Assembly: GCA_964372855.1 (NCBI GenBank)
Contig: CAYJRY010000005.1
Location: 1 to 43,324 of the forward strand
Direction: 5' to 3'
DNA: 43,324 nt
Source: JACOXT01 sp964372855
Lineage (GTDB): Bacteria > Patescibacteriota > Microgenomatia > Levybacterales > UBA12049
The translations under genes and the position numbers were made by a program. Of the stretch, positions 8,783 to 16,448 are shown piece by piece. The notes under the pieces are model-generated. The model did no database searches. It saw nothing but the letters and a program-made list of their open reading frames with translations, and had not been told where the DNA came from. Every line of letters begins with the position of its first letter. Within the stretch, counting starts at the first letter, position 1.

Positions 8783-9289
8783 TTAATATAGGCCGTTAAC
8801 TTTGAAAATTCTACCGACAATTAAACCAATTATTGTAGCTAGACCTCCTAAGATAAGAATTTCCAACGCACTTTTTATAGGATTTACTTTTACAATTTTT
8901 GCCTTTATAAATCCTAGTACAAAGAGTCCAATTAAGGCTGAAATCACACTGATTGTTGCAGAGATTGGAAGCTCAAGTGTTAATATTGGCAAAAGCGGAA
9001 TTAAACCTCCAAGAAAATATGATAATCCCATTAACGCTCCTCCAATATAAAGATTGTCCGTGTGTTTTCCGGATTTATCCATCTCATGGACAGATTTCTC
9101 GCTTAGATATTGACCAGTTCCCATAGATAAGGATTCAACTGTAATAGTAACTATACTTGCCAAAATTACTAGAGATTTGTCATTTGTTCCAGCTGATACG
9201 CCTGCAATAACGCCAGTTGTTGAGACTAAAGAGTCTTGAAAACCAAAAATAATGCTTCTTAGGTAGTCTTCATGAATAGATTTAAACAT
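8783..9289 (-). CDS. VIT1/CCC1-family iron/manganese transporter
   Basis: The 168-residue membrane protein opens with HEDYLRSIIFGFQDSLVSTTGVIAGVSAG, the conserved first helix of the VIT family, followed by ESLSMGTGQYLSEKS with the family's metal-binding and helix-2 residues. About five helices are present and the length is usual for prokaryotic members. The family moves Fe2+ or Mn2+ out of the cytoplasm. The frame extends five codons upstream (M-Y-N-E-N), but those codons are the -10 box itself (TATAAT at 9301-9296), so the ATG at 9289 is the real start and the mRNA is predicted to be leaderless. Confidence 0.9.
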   Translation of the reverse strand: MFKSIHEDYLRSIIFGFQDSLVSTTGVIAGVSAGTNDKSLVILASIVTITVESLSMGTGQYLSEKSVHEMDKSGKHTDNLYIGGALMGLSYFLGGLIPLLPILTLELPISATISVISALIGLFVLGFIKAKIVKVNPIKSALEILILGGLATIIGLIVGRIFKVNGLY

Positions 9290-9295
9290 ATTTTC

Positions 9296-9301
9296 ATTAT
9301 A
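9296..9301 (-). promoter_or_regulatory. -10 box fixing the VIT1 start at 9289
   Basis: Perfect TATAAT on the minus strand (9301-9296). The seventh base after it is the A of the ATG at 9289. No good -35 sequence is visible at the right distance. Confidence 0.45.
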
Positions 9302-9313
9302 CATAAATTGTGG

Positions 9314-9319
9314 TATAAT
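9314..9319 (+). promoter_or_regulatory. Extended -10 promoter for the zinc-ribbon gene
   Basis: TGGTATAAT (9311-9319) with TTTTCA at 9291-9296 (17-base spacer) predicts a start at about 9326, four bases before the GTG at 9330. It interleaves with the divergent VIT1 promoter. Confidence 0.4.
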
Positions 9320-9329
9320 TAAAGTTAAG

Positions 9330-9590
9330 GTGTTTCAAATTGCTTCAAACAAATCTTCGCTTTTCTGCAATCAATGCGGAAGCAAGTTAATTTTAGTTAA
9401 AAAGGTCAAGACAAAAGATAATTTTTCAAAGGTAACAATAAGTTCTTATAAATGTTCAAATAAGTCATGCCAGGATACAATTGATAAGAAGACCAAAGCC
9501 AGGCTAAAGCTCGCGCAGGAACAAAATATTGCTCATGCCAACCGTTTGAGAACAAATATAAGACTATCCAGACGTCCCCGGAACAATTAG
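9330..9590 (+). CDS. Small zinc-ribbon protein
   Basis: This 86-residue basic protein starts at GTG. It has a four-cysteine zinc-ribbon (Cys13-x2-Cys16 in CNQCGSK and Cys42-x4-Cys47 in CSNKSC) followed by a Lys/Arg-rich tail (KKTKARLKLAQ, RLRTNIRLSRRPRNN) that suggests nucleic-acid binding. I do not recognise a named family. The 3' end overlaps the convergent SIS-domain gene by 27 bases. Its promoter overlaps that of VIT1, so the two divergent genes may influence each other. Confidence 0.6.
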   Translation: MFQIASNKSSLFCNQCGSKLILVKKVKTKDNFSKVTISSYKCSNKSCQDTIDKKTKARLKLAQEQNIAHANRLRTNIRLSRRPRNN

Positions 9591-10484
9591 ATCAAATGGT
9601 TTTAAGGAACCATATGCTTTTGGACCATAATCTGTAACATATTTTTCTATGTTTTCCTTGAAAAACTGAGGTTTGGAATTTTGAATCTTCCCAACTATAT
9701 AGTAAGAAATAGCCATAATTCCGGCGTAGTCAATATCTGATGGAGGTTCTATTTGCCATCTGTGGTTTAGATCTCCGAAATAGTCATTTTTAACTCCTAT
9801 TGAAATTACTAGTTCTTCTTTTGATCTTATTACAAATTTAGCATGTCTTGCGTGACCAACGCTGAAGGCTCTTAAAGATAAATAGGGACCGAATAACTCA
9901 CTTTTTTTAATATCAAGCATTGGGCAAATATGCATGAATTTGTCTGGCACAATAAATGAATAGCTTGTATATTTTTCAAAATTATTTGGAAAATTTATTG
10001 ATTTGATGAAATCTTTAATCTTTAGAGGATCTTCTTTTGTTTTAGACAATACCATTCCCATATATGTTGAGACATTGTATGTATATGGCTCGCTAATTGA
10101 TTGAAAGACAAAAACCTCATCCGCAATTTTTGCAGCATCAGAATCTTTTTTTGTAGTTAATAAAGACGTATGAAGATTGTGTTTTTTAGATAAATCAATT
10201 TCCCAAACAGAATCTTTTCCTCCTGAGGCAGAGATGATAATCGCTTCCTTTATAAGCCCTTCTCGAATTACTTTATTAAATGATTCAATGAATTTTCGGA
10301 AATTACTTTCATCAGCAAAAATAGCTGCTTTTTCGGAAAAAAGAATTAGTCCTGTATTGTAGGCATTTCCAGATCCTACAACAAAAGGTAAAACAAATTT
10401 ATTTACATCAAAAATTGGAGGTTTATTTTTAGTAAAAAAATCCAAAGCCCTTAAAACATTCTCATCAAGACTAATTAATTTCAT
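9564..10484 (-). CDS. SIS-domain (sugar isomerase-like) protein
   Basis: The protein has 306 residues. Residues about 82-150 carry a SIS-fold signature: IIISASGGKDSVWEIDLSKKHNLHTSLLTTKKDSDAAKIADEVFV, that is 'IS.SG.t.s.ve.....K.....t..iT....S..a..AD....', followed by YTYNVSTYMGM, which matches the usual Glu/Tyr-containing segment. SIS proteins isomerise or bind phosphosugars. The C-terminal half (HARHAKFVIRSKEELVISIG) resembles the second half-domain seen in phosphosugar isomerases. The specific sugar cannot be read. Its ATG overlaps the stop of the inositol-monophosphatase-family gene by one base, so the pair forms an operon, possibly in sugar-phosphate or glycan precursor metabolism. Confidence 0.7.
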   Translation of the reverse strand: MKLISLDENVLRALDFFTKNKPPIFDVNKFVLPFVVGSGNAYNTGLILFSEKAAIFADESNFRKFIESFNKVIREGLIKEAIIISASGGKDSVWEIDLSKKHNLHTSLLTTKKDSDAAKIADEVFVFQSISEPYTYNVSTYMGMVLSKTKEDPLKIKDFIKSINFPNNFEKYTSYSFIVPDKFMHICPMLDIKKSELFGPYLSLRAFSVGHARHAKFVIRSKEELVISIGVKNDYFGDLNHRWQIEPPSDIDYAGIMAISYYIVGKIQNSKPQFFKENIEKYVTDYGPKAYGSLKPFDLIVPGTSG

Positions 10485-11302
10485 TATTTTTTATTATAAT
10501 ATTTTTTATTTATTAAATCTAGAATTTTTTTATGAAGTGTCCTATTTGCGGCAAGGACATCTGGTTGAAAAACGTCCCATTTTGCTCCAGTCGATGTTGT
10601 AATTTTCCCGCCAGCTTTTAGTATTAATAAGCCTGCGGCAGCTTGGTCCCAAGGTTTTAAACCTGCATGAATGTAACAATCGATCCTCCCATCGGCAACT
10701 TTTGCAAGGTCCGCAACGGCACTACCTAATGCTTTTATTTGTCTGACATGTTGACTAAGTATCCCTATCCAATTGACTACTTTTAATCTTTCTCCAAAAT
10801 CATACGGCCAATCGCACGCCAAAATTACTTCTCTATAGTCAAAAGTTTTTGAGACTTTAATTTCATGTCCATTTAAGAAAGATCCTTCCTTTTCTTCTTG
10901 AGCCCAATATGTATCACCACTTAGAGGATTGTGTACAACACCTAATTTTGGTATTCCTTTATCAACAAGTCCAATTGAAATTGCGAAATTTTCATGACGT
11001 CTTGAGAAATTGATTGTTCCGTCCAAAGGATCAATCACCCATAAAATATCTTCATTTCTTAATGATGAATAATCAGAAGGTGCTGTTTCTTCAGTTAGAA
11101 ATTTTGCATGCGGATAACGTTTCTTAATATGTTTTACAAGAAATGAGTCAACTTCTACATCTGCTTGTGTTGAGAAATCCACTCCCTTCTTTTGTCTTTG
11201 AGTAAATTTTCGGGAGACAAAATATCTTTTTAAAATTTTTCCAGCTTGAGGAACAAGATCAAAAAGAAACTCTCTCGCTTGGGTTAAATTGATTGATTTC
11301 AT
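10484..11302 (-). CDS. Inositol monophosphatase / 3'-phosphoadenosine phosphatase family enzyme
   Basis: The 272-residue protein has all three metal-site motifs of the Li+-sensitive, Mg2+-dependent phosphatase family: Glu-Glu at 71-72 (FLTEETAPSD), WVIDPLDGTINF at 88-99 (Asp91, Asp94), and WDQAAAGLLILKAGG near residue 218. The family hydrolyses inositol-1-phosphate, fructose-1,6-bisphosphate, histidinol phosphate or 3',5'-ADP; which of these applies here is not clear. It is the first gene of a two-gene operon with the SIS protein. Upstream a TGCTATAAT extended -10 lies on the minus strand near 11340, with a purine-rich AAAGG just before the ATG, so this gene has a normal leader of about 40 nt. 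Confidence 0.9.
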   Translation of the reverse strand: MKSINLTQAREFLFDLVPQAGKILKRYFVSRKFTQRQKKGVDFSTQADVEVDSFLVKHIKKRYPHAKFLTEETAPSDYSSLRNEDILWVIDPLDGTINFSRRHENFAISIGLVDKGIPKLGVVHNPLSGDTYWAQEEKEGSFLNGHEIKVSKTFDYREVILACDWPYDFGERLKVVNWIGILSQHVRQIKALGSAVADLAKVADGRIDCYIHAGLKPWDQAAAGLLILKAGGKITTSTGAKWDVFQPDVLAANRTLHKKILDLINKKYYNKK

Positions 11303-11384
11303 ACCTTTGGATAATAGATGACTTCTAGAAAACTAATACTTATTATAGCAGAAAAAAATGTCAATTTAATTTTATAAATATAAA

Positions 11385-11410
11385 ATTCTCGTCAACTAGA
11401 CGACGAGAAT
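11385..11410 (-). terminator. Minus-strand terminator-like hairpin
   Basis: A perfect 9-bp stem (ATTCTCGTC / GACGAGAAT) with an 8-base loop is followed on the minus strand by TTTTATATTT. It would stop antisense transcription arriving from the tRNA/recombinase side before the phosphatase operon. Confidence 0.45.
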
Positions 11411-11424
11411 AAGCCTCGTTCCTA

Positions 11425-11453
11425 TTGAACAAAGATTAAATATAAGTTAAAAT
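11425..11453 (+). promoter_or_regulatory. Promoter for tRNA-Leu / tRNA-Pro
   Basis: TTGAAC (11425-11430), a 17-base spacer and TAAAAT (11448-11453) predict a start at about 11460, four bases before the tRNA-Leu gene. Confidence 0.55.
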
Positions 11454-11463
11454 AAGTAGATTA

Positions 11464-11546
11464 GCCGCGGTGGTGGAATGGTAGACACGAAGGCCTTAAG
11501 AGCCTTTATCCGCAAGGATGTGAGAGTTCGACTCTCTCCCGCGGCA
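11464..11546 (+). tRNA. tRNA-Leu (anticodon TAA)
   Basis: Cloverleaf with acceptor GCCGCGG / CCGCGGC, anticodon stem AAGGC / GCCTT around loop CTTAAGA, a long class-II variable arm (TATCCGCAAGGATGT) and T-arm GAGAG-TTCGACT-CTCTC. The discriminator A is followed by an encoded CC but not a full CCA. Confidence 0.95.
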
Positions 11547-11555
11547 CCTAATTTT

Positions 11556-11629
11556 CGGGGAGTAGCTCAGTTGGCTAGAGCGCGCGGTTCGGGACCGCGA
11601 GGTCGGAAGTTCAAGTCTTCTCTCCCCGA
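11556..11629 (+). tRNA. tRNA-Pro (anticodon CGG)
   Basis: Acceptor CGGGGAG / CTCCCCG, anticodon stem CGCGG / CCGCG around loop TTCGGGA, T-arm GGAAG-TTCAAGT-CTTCT. All stems pair fully. It lies nine bases after tRNA-Leu, and its 3' end is 20 bases from the stop codon of a large serine recombinase on the opposite strand. Confidence 0.95.
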
Positions 11630-11649
11630 CTAGAAGGTTGTTGACGCTG

Positions 11650-13167
11650 TTATAGCAATGTTGCAAAGGGTTCTTTAGCTTGGTAATCCAACACTTTCTC
11701 CTCATTGACAAGGAAGTTCAAGAAGATAAAACGGCAAATGGTGTCTTTCTGTACCGCATCGCCTGATTTCACTATGTTTGCAGCCTCTTTTGACAAGTTC
11801 AAGAACTGTTCAGCTGTCAGTTTCTCCTTCTCAGGGTCTGCGAGTTCATCCCGCAATACAGCGATTTCTCTCTGGAGTGACTCCTTCTTCTCATCCAGTT
11901 CTGCGATGCGGTCTTCATTTACCTTACTCACAGTCGCAGACATACTCTTTCCCACGATTGCTAACCCACGTTCCTTGATTTCCTGATTTGTGGCTGATAG
12001 CAGTGACTGCTTGCTATGCAGCTCAATCTGCTTCTTTGTTCTTTCTTGTTCAAGTACACCCGTAATGTCTTGGTAATACTGCTCATATTCTTTCTCAGTA
12101 AGGTTTAGCCCTTGTTCAAGAAGCTCGTAAATGAAGCTAAGAAGGATGTTAATGCGAATGCTCTTCTTGGGACGAGGACAGTCTTCGGTATCACAACGAG
12201 CGTACAGTAGACGGCCACCTGACCCACTCTGTGAAGGGGCAACAACCATTAGTTGCTTACAGTAGGAACAGAATATCATGCGCTTGAAAGGATAGAACGT
12301 CGTTCGCTTTCTCTTGTGGGGTAGAGAGCTTTTGTAATACTTCTGTTGAATCAGCAAGTAGTCATCCTCACTTACCATTGGGACAAAATCATACTTCTCC
12401 CGCAGGTCAACCTTACCATCTGCTTGCACGAGGATGCCATAGTAGAACGGGTCATGAAATATATCACTCAATATGCGCTTATCCATCTTGACCAGTCTCC
12501 CTGACTTTTTGACAATCCGTCCATAGCTATGACTGTTCATATATTCGGCAATCGCATCGAGTGAGTGACCCTGCAGCCTTATCTTCCAACCATCCTTCAT
12601 GAGAATAAAGTTTTTTCCATCAGGCTCATAATATCCTGTCTGTTCGTTTCGTATGTACCCGTGCTTAGGTATCGGTGATTTTCCTTCGGTTAGGCTTCCT
12701 CTAACGCCTCTGGTGACCTTCTGGGATAGGTCATCGCTGTACTGTTTGGAGAGCACAAATGCCATGCCCAGTAGCATCTTCCCATTGGCATCTCTGGTGA
12801 AATGATGAGTGACAAACTTCAGGTCTTTGATGACGTTGTTATCTATCATGTCGATGAGTTGTCCACCTTCCAACATGTTACGTGCTAACCTGTCAGGATT
12901 CCATGCCAAAATACCATCATACTTACCAGCTTTTATGTCCTCAAGCATTTTGTTGTATACAGGTCTCTGGTTAGGCGTTTTTGCTGACTTGGTCTCCATG
13001 AGGGGTTTACCAGCATTTACGACAGTAAGGCCATTGCGCTTAGCAAAAAGGAGGCAGTCTGCTATCTGGTCTCCTATGGAACGCACTTGTCTGGTTTCAT
13101 CAGTCGTGCTTTTACGAGCATATAGCACGTATTTCAGCTTGGTGGTATCCAACTGCTCCTCTTCCAT
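11650..13167 (-). CDS. Large serine recombinase
   Basis: The protein has 505 residues. The N-terminal resolvase domain has catalytic Ser20 in YARKSTTDE, the arginine-bearing RQVRSIGDQI, and WNPDRLARN. The recombinase domain follows, then a zinc ribbon near residues 297-335 (CSYC and CDTEDCP) and a C-terminal coiled coil with many Glu/Lys repeats, the standard large-serine-integrase order. An extended TGATATAAT -10 lies nine bases before the ATG, giving a predicted leader of about three nt. The gene ends 20 bases from the tRNA-Pro 3' end. It resembles the 41613 integrase in motif wording (RKS...RQV-SI-DQI) but is shorter and of different codon usage, so the two are separate acquisitions. Confidence 0.92.
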   Translation of the reverse strand: MEEEQLDTTKLKYVLYARKSTTDETRQVRSIGDQIADCLLFAKRNGLTVVNAGKPLMETKSAKTPNQRPVYNKMLEDIKAGKYDGILAWNPDRLARNMLEGGQLIDMIDNNVIKDLKFVTHHFTRDANGKMLLGMAFVLSKQYSDDLSQKVTRGVRGSLTEGKSPIPKHGYIRNEQTGYYEPDGKNFILMKDGWKIRLQGHSLDAIAEYMNSHSYGRIVKKSGRLVKMDKRILSDIFHDPFYYGILVQADGKVDLREKYDFVPMVSEDDYLLIQQKYYKSSLPHKRKRTTFYPFKRMIFCSYCKQLMVVAPSQSGSGGRLLYARCDTEDCPRPKKSIRINILLSFIYELLEQGLNLTEKEYEQYYQDITGVLEQERTKKQIELHSKQSLLSATNQEIKERGLAIVGKSMSATVSKVNEDRIAELDEKKESLQREIAVLRDELADPEKEKLTAEQFLNLSKEAANIVKSGDAVQKDTICRFIFLNFLVNEEKVLDYQAKEPFATLL

Positions 13168-13381
13168 AGTTTTCTGATTATATCATTGCATAAACGAGGC
13201 TTTTGGTGGAGTCAAAGCCGAGGGTTAAGGCTCATTTGAGGCTGGGAGGGGTGACTATCCCTAGGTTAACAATACCCTAAAAACTTAACAAATCCCATAC
13301 AACGGTTTCAACTTTTAGCTGAACTATTTAGCTAAGCGAATAGTATAAGAGGAGACCGATAAGAGTTCAATGACCCTCTTC

Positions 13382-13603
13382 TTAATGTGATGTAGTTTTC
13401 TTTCTACTACGCTCTTTTCTTCCTCGGTATTTTATTCTCTTGCCATTATTGTCACTCATGCTTGTTTCATTTTCTTTAGCTTGAGGTGTATCTGACTTGA
13501 CCGATTGCATCTTCTTCATTAGTTCTACTAATTACTGGGTTTTGGAGGAAACTTTTTCCTTTTCTAGCTCTTCTTTTACACGATGCGAGCGAGTAGGTTT
13601 CAT
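13382..13603 (-). pseudogene. Small basic ORF interrupted by an in-frame TAA
   Basis: An ATG at 13603 opens a frame reading MKPTRSHRVKEELEKEK and meets TAA at 13534-13532. The same frame then stays open to a TAA at 13384-13382 and encodes a very basic tail (KRIKYRGRKERSRKKTTSH). It could be one gene of 73 codons carrying a nonsense mutation, or two short ORFs, the second starting at the ATG at 13519. No Shine-Dalgarno sequence is visible for either. The gap 13168-13650 holds nothing else that I can support apart from the 13651 promoter. Confidence 0.3.
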
Positions 13604-13635
13604 GCTATGATTTATACACTATCCAGACTCAAATA

Positions 13636-13644
13636 TGGTAAAAT
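13636..13644 (+). promoter_or_regulatory. Extended -10 promoter for the 13651 gene
   Basis: TGGTAAAAT; the seventh base after it is the A of the ATG at 13651, predicting a leaderless mRNA. No clear -35 box. Confidence 0.45.
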
Positions 13645-13650
13645 ACAGCT

Positions 13651-14595
13651 ATGACAAGCCCTGATAATACAGAAAGACGTCCTATTATTACTACTGGAAC
13701 TGTAGAATATCGTCCATATTCTTATCCAAGTACAGATGTCCCTGCATATCCAGATGACATACTTGCAGCCACCGAGCAATGGGCAAGTAGAGTTACAGAG
13801 TCCTTTTTAAGGCTTGATGTCTTTGCTAGAAGACAAGATACAGAAAGCAAAAGACTGTATTTAACATGGTTGACGCAGCGAACACTTGATGAACAAACAC
13901 AAGTAGAAGAGTTATTTCAAGGGTTACCTAGTCGTCCAGTAGACCCCTTACCTCAGGGTTCGTGGCAACAACAAAGAAATGAAGGCATGTTTACCTGTCA
14001 AATTGCTTCTGCAGCAAATGGGCTTAACTTTCTGTACCCTCGTAATCCACGACCGTACACGGAACGAGATATTATTGAGGCCTTGGGTGGTCAAAGATAT
14101 GTGGCTGAACACGCCAATGGAGCAGAAACTGGAGATGTCGCACGGGCATTACGTACTCTTTCGCCACATATACGCACTAGACGAACTAATTCAGTAGCAG
14201 AAATGCTAAGAGCTGCTGAAAATGGCGCTGCTGTAATGTTCCCCATAACAAGTAATCATGAAGCATTGATACCTCCTGGACATCGGTTACGAAGAGGAAT
14301 AAATGGTGTACTTGAAGTGCAAGTAGCTGACCCTCTCTCCTCTCAACCAAGATATATCGGTGTCAATGGGTTAATAAGGAGTGAAATCACAGTCGTTGAA
14401 GACCCTGACCGTATAGAAAATAGCGTACTTATTATGGAAAAAGGCATCCAAACAGTTACTAGTGCCCAAGAAGGAATACGTACAGTGCAAAGGACTCCTA
14501 TCACGACGGTAAGAACAGGAGTTCAACAACCAATAAGGACTGTAAGCACCGAACAACCATCAAGAAAACCAATAAAAACTATAAGAAGTAGCTAG
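13651..14595 (+). CDS. Predicted C39-like (papain-fold) cysteine peptidase domain protein
   Basis: The protein has 314 residues. The central region reads QGSWQQQRNEGMFTCQIASAANGLNFL (about 101-127), which matches the start of a papain-like C39 fold: a conserved Gln-x-W, then the catalytic Cys of the 'C..as.amal.yl' motif. Downstream candidates for the rest of the triad are His in TSNHEALI (about 209-216) and Asp in VQVADPLS (about 230-236). The N-terminal 90 residues are acidic and helical; the C-terminal 60 are Thr/Arg-rich repeats (IRTVQRTPITTVRT) and probably disordered. No signal peptide is visible, so if active it works in the cytoplasm or travels with the element. Composition matches the adjacent recombinase, suggesting cargo. 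A catalytically dead relative is also possible. Confidence 0.5.
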   Translation: MTSPDNTERRPIITTGTVEYRPYSYPSTDVPAYPDDILAATEQWASRVTESFLRLDVFARRQDTESKRLYLTWLTQRTLDEQTQVEELFQGLPSRPVDPLPQGSWQQQRNEGMFTCQIASAANGLNFLYPRNPRPYTERDIIEALGGQRYVAEHANGAETGDVARALRTLSPHIRTRRTNSVAEMLRAAENGAAVMFPITSNHEALIPPGHRLRRGINGVLEVQVADPLSSQPRYIGVNGLIRSEITVVEDPDRIENSVLIMEKGIQTVTSAQEGIRTVQRTPITTVRTGVQQPIRTVSTEQPSRKPIKTIRSS

Positions 14596-14772
14596 TTCTG
14601 CTCTGTTATATAAAACAAGTCTCAATACTGGTAAACAATTCCTCTGTCATTCTTCCCTGTAACATTTTCTTTACCATCACAACTGAAAAAGTTTACATCG
14701 AGTGTAGTATAATTCCAGTGAGTACGAATACAGTCAGACAATGGTTGAATCAGTTCAACTTTTGTCGCTTCT

Positions 14773-14832
14773 GCTCGACACTTCGACTCGCAAAGCGAGG
14801 AGAAATGCCCTGAGCATTGCCGAAGGGCTTTT
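14773..14832. repeat. GC-rich double-hairpin repeat (REP-like)
   Basis: Two adjacent hairpins are seen: CTCGC-aaa-GCGAG (14787-14799) and GCCCT...AGGGC (14807-14828), embedded in CTTCGACTCGC...GCCCTGAGC..TGCCGAAGGGC. From general knowledge, related 'CTTCGACTCGCT...GCCCTGAGC' palindromes are dispersed in many bacterial genomes. The second hairpin is followed by TTTTATAAA on the plus strand and may serve as a terminator for the 13651 gene. The rest of 14596-14851 shows nothing else. Confidence 0.45.
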
Positions 14833-14851
14833 ATAAACCTGCTTTACTTGC

Positions 14852-15574
14852 TTAGTGACTTTGGTCCTTCATCGAAATACCTTTCCTCCGATGACTTTGA
14901 TAAAAAATTAGAGATGTAGATGTAATAAGTATTACTTCATATTGATATACAATGATTTTCGTAAATAATTGCCAGAAGCTTTGATAGTCTTTTAGTAAAA
15001 AATCTAAGATTAAAAATGTAGATGCGGAAATTACAAAAATGATTGCTATAAAATCAAGGTGTTTAACACCCAAAACTATACTCTTTTTTATAGAGCTTAA
15101 TAATCCATTTTTTTCTAGAGAAAAATAAATTGGAGCGAAAGTAAAAAATGAAGATGGTCCGGAAAGTAAGACAATAAATAATTTCCATGTACTCATATTA
15201 TGGATGAAATTAATATTTCCTTGATTAACGAAAATTACTGAAATTAAGAGAAGTAATAGAGTTATGCTAATGATTAATCCTATTAAGATAAGAGGAAGTA
15301 TTAGACGTTTAGTATTTTGTAATGAAGTTGAAATAATTTGACCAAAGTCTACAAGCTTATCCTCTTGTTTGTTAAGAAGAAATATAGGTAAGGAGAAAGT
15401 GAAGCCAAAAGAAACAAATAACAATAAGCTTCCTATAATTTGTAACGCCCACTTATCCGTGAGGTTAGGAAGACTAGTTAATAATGCTAGAGTTAAACCA
15501 AATAAAAAAAGAATCCAACTTTTATTTGTTAGAGAGATACCCTTTTTAAAATAACTATAAATATATTGGTTCAT
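14852..15574 (-). CDS. Hypothetical polytopic membrane protein
   Basis: The protein has about 240 residues with six or so transmembrane helices (near residues 20-37, 45-62, 85-110, 125-145, 170-190, 200-220) and short charged loops. It resembles the loose group of small 'integral membrane' proteins with a glycerophosphoryl-type or DUF975-like layout, but I cannot assign a family. The start at 15574 (MNQYIYSYFKKG) is preferred over an upstream in-frame extension that would overlap the transaldolase. It follows transaldolase by seven bases and may be the last gene of the pentose-phosphate operon. Confidence 0.6.
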   Translation of the reverse strand: MNQYIYSYFKKGISLTNKSWILFLFGLTLALLTSLPNLTDKWALQIIGSLLLFVSFGFTFSLPIFLLNKQEDKLVDFGQIISTSLQNTKRLILPLILIGLIISITLLLLLISVIFVNQGNINFIHNMSTWKLFIVLLSGPSSFFTFAPIYFSLEKNGLLSSIKKSIVLGVKHLDFIAIIFVISASTFLILDFLLKDYQSFWQLFTKIIVYQYEVILITSTSLIFYQSHRRKGISMKDQSH

Positions 15575-15581
15575 AGCAAAA

Positions 15582-16448
15582 CTATCTATCGAGTAGTGAG
15601 TTCCAGTCGTTTGAGAATCTTTCCATACCAGCATCAGTTAGGGGATGATAAATATTATAATCCTGCCAATTCATACTTAAATCAATCTCTTGATAAGGAA
15701 TCGATTTTAGGTTTTTTGAATCGTACACATAGTTACTTTTTGGCATTGGAGTTCCTTTCTCTCCCCACTCTTTCAAAATCTTAAATGGAGATGTGACAAT
15801 GTCGGTTTCCAATTTAAGAATATACAAAAGATGTTCGATATTTCTTAATGATGCTGCCAGAATTTCAACATGTCCATCACCTTTTTCATACATACGAATA
15901 ATATTTTTGATCAAATCTATGCCATTTTCTCCTCGATCATCTAAACGGCCAATGAAAGGTGAAACAAAAACTTGCCCTTTTTTTGCTCCGCTTGTAGCGG
16001 CGTATACCGCAGCTGCTTGTTCTTGAGTAAAACAAAGTGTCATATTTACTCTCATTTTTTCTTTTACAGCCTGTTCTGCAGCTTTTAAGCCTTCTTTTGT
16101 TGTTGGAAATTTGATATGTGCATTAGGAATCCAAGAATACATTTCTATTGCCTGCTTTAGCATTTCGATAGACATTGTATTTTTATCTGCATATACTTCA
16201 ACTGAAATAGAGCCTTTTGGAATAAGGCTTGAAATTTCCTGCACAACTTTTTTGTAAAATCCAAAAATTTCTTCCTCGGTAAATTTCCCTCCATTCTCCA
16301 ATCTTAATTTTGCTTCTGGATTCTTTGAGATAAGAGTAGGATTTGTCGTCTGCCCATCTAAAAACCCGAGAAGATTTAATAATTCCCTCGTTTCATTCGG
16401 ATCCCCGCTATCAACAAATATCCTCGTTTTAAAATTTTTCGGTTTCAT
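15582..16448 (-). CDS. tal: Transaldolase
   Basis: The 288-residue protein opens with TRIFVDSGDPNETRELLNLLGFLDGQTTNPTLISKNP, the transaldolase (beta/alpha)8 start with catalytic Asp and TTNPTL. The Schiff-base lysine lies in NAHIKFPTT (about residues 115-123) and the RVNMTLCFTQEQAAAVYAA segment follows. Transaldolase moves a dihydroxyacetone unit between sedoheptulose-7-phosphate and glyceraldehyde-3-phosphate. It is encoded in one run with 6-phosphogluconolactonase (4-base overlap) and transketolase, so these genes form a pentose-phosphate module. Family assignment is firm; the exact transaldolase subtype is not. Confidence 0.92.
   Translation of the reverse strand: MKPKNFKTRIFVDSGDPNETRELLNLLGFLDGQTTNPTLISKNPEAKLRLENGGKFTEEEIFGFYKKVVQEISSLIPKGSISVEVYADKNTMSIEMLKQAIEMYSWIPNAHIKFPTTKEGLKAAEQAVKEKMRVNMTLCFTQEQAAAVYAATSGAKKGQVFVSPFIGRLDDRGENGIDLIKNIIRMYEKGDGHVEILAASLRNIEHLLYILKLETDIVTSPFKILKEWGEKGTPMPKSNYVYDSKNLKSIPYQEIDLSMNWQDYNIYHPLTDAGMERFSNDWNSLLDR

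Larger units (their letters stand above)
11630..14840. mobile_element. Small higher-GC integrative block beside tRNA-Pro
   Basis: From the 3' end of tRNA-Pro to roughly 14.84 kb the base composition is clearly richer in G and C than the flanking DNA. The block contains a serine recombinase, a putative cysteine peptidase and degenerate short ORFs. The left edge is inferred from the tRNA; the right edge is only approximate, placed after a GC-rich hairpin repeat (14773-14832). I found no copy of the tRNA-Pro 3' end near the right side, so the attachment sites are not proven. Confidence 0.5.

Noticed and set aside
12809..13177. 122-codon plus-strand frame opposite the serine recombinase
   Set aside because: It is the antisense shadow of a well-supported recombinase gene.
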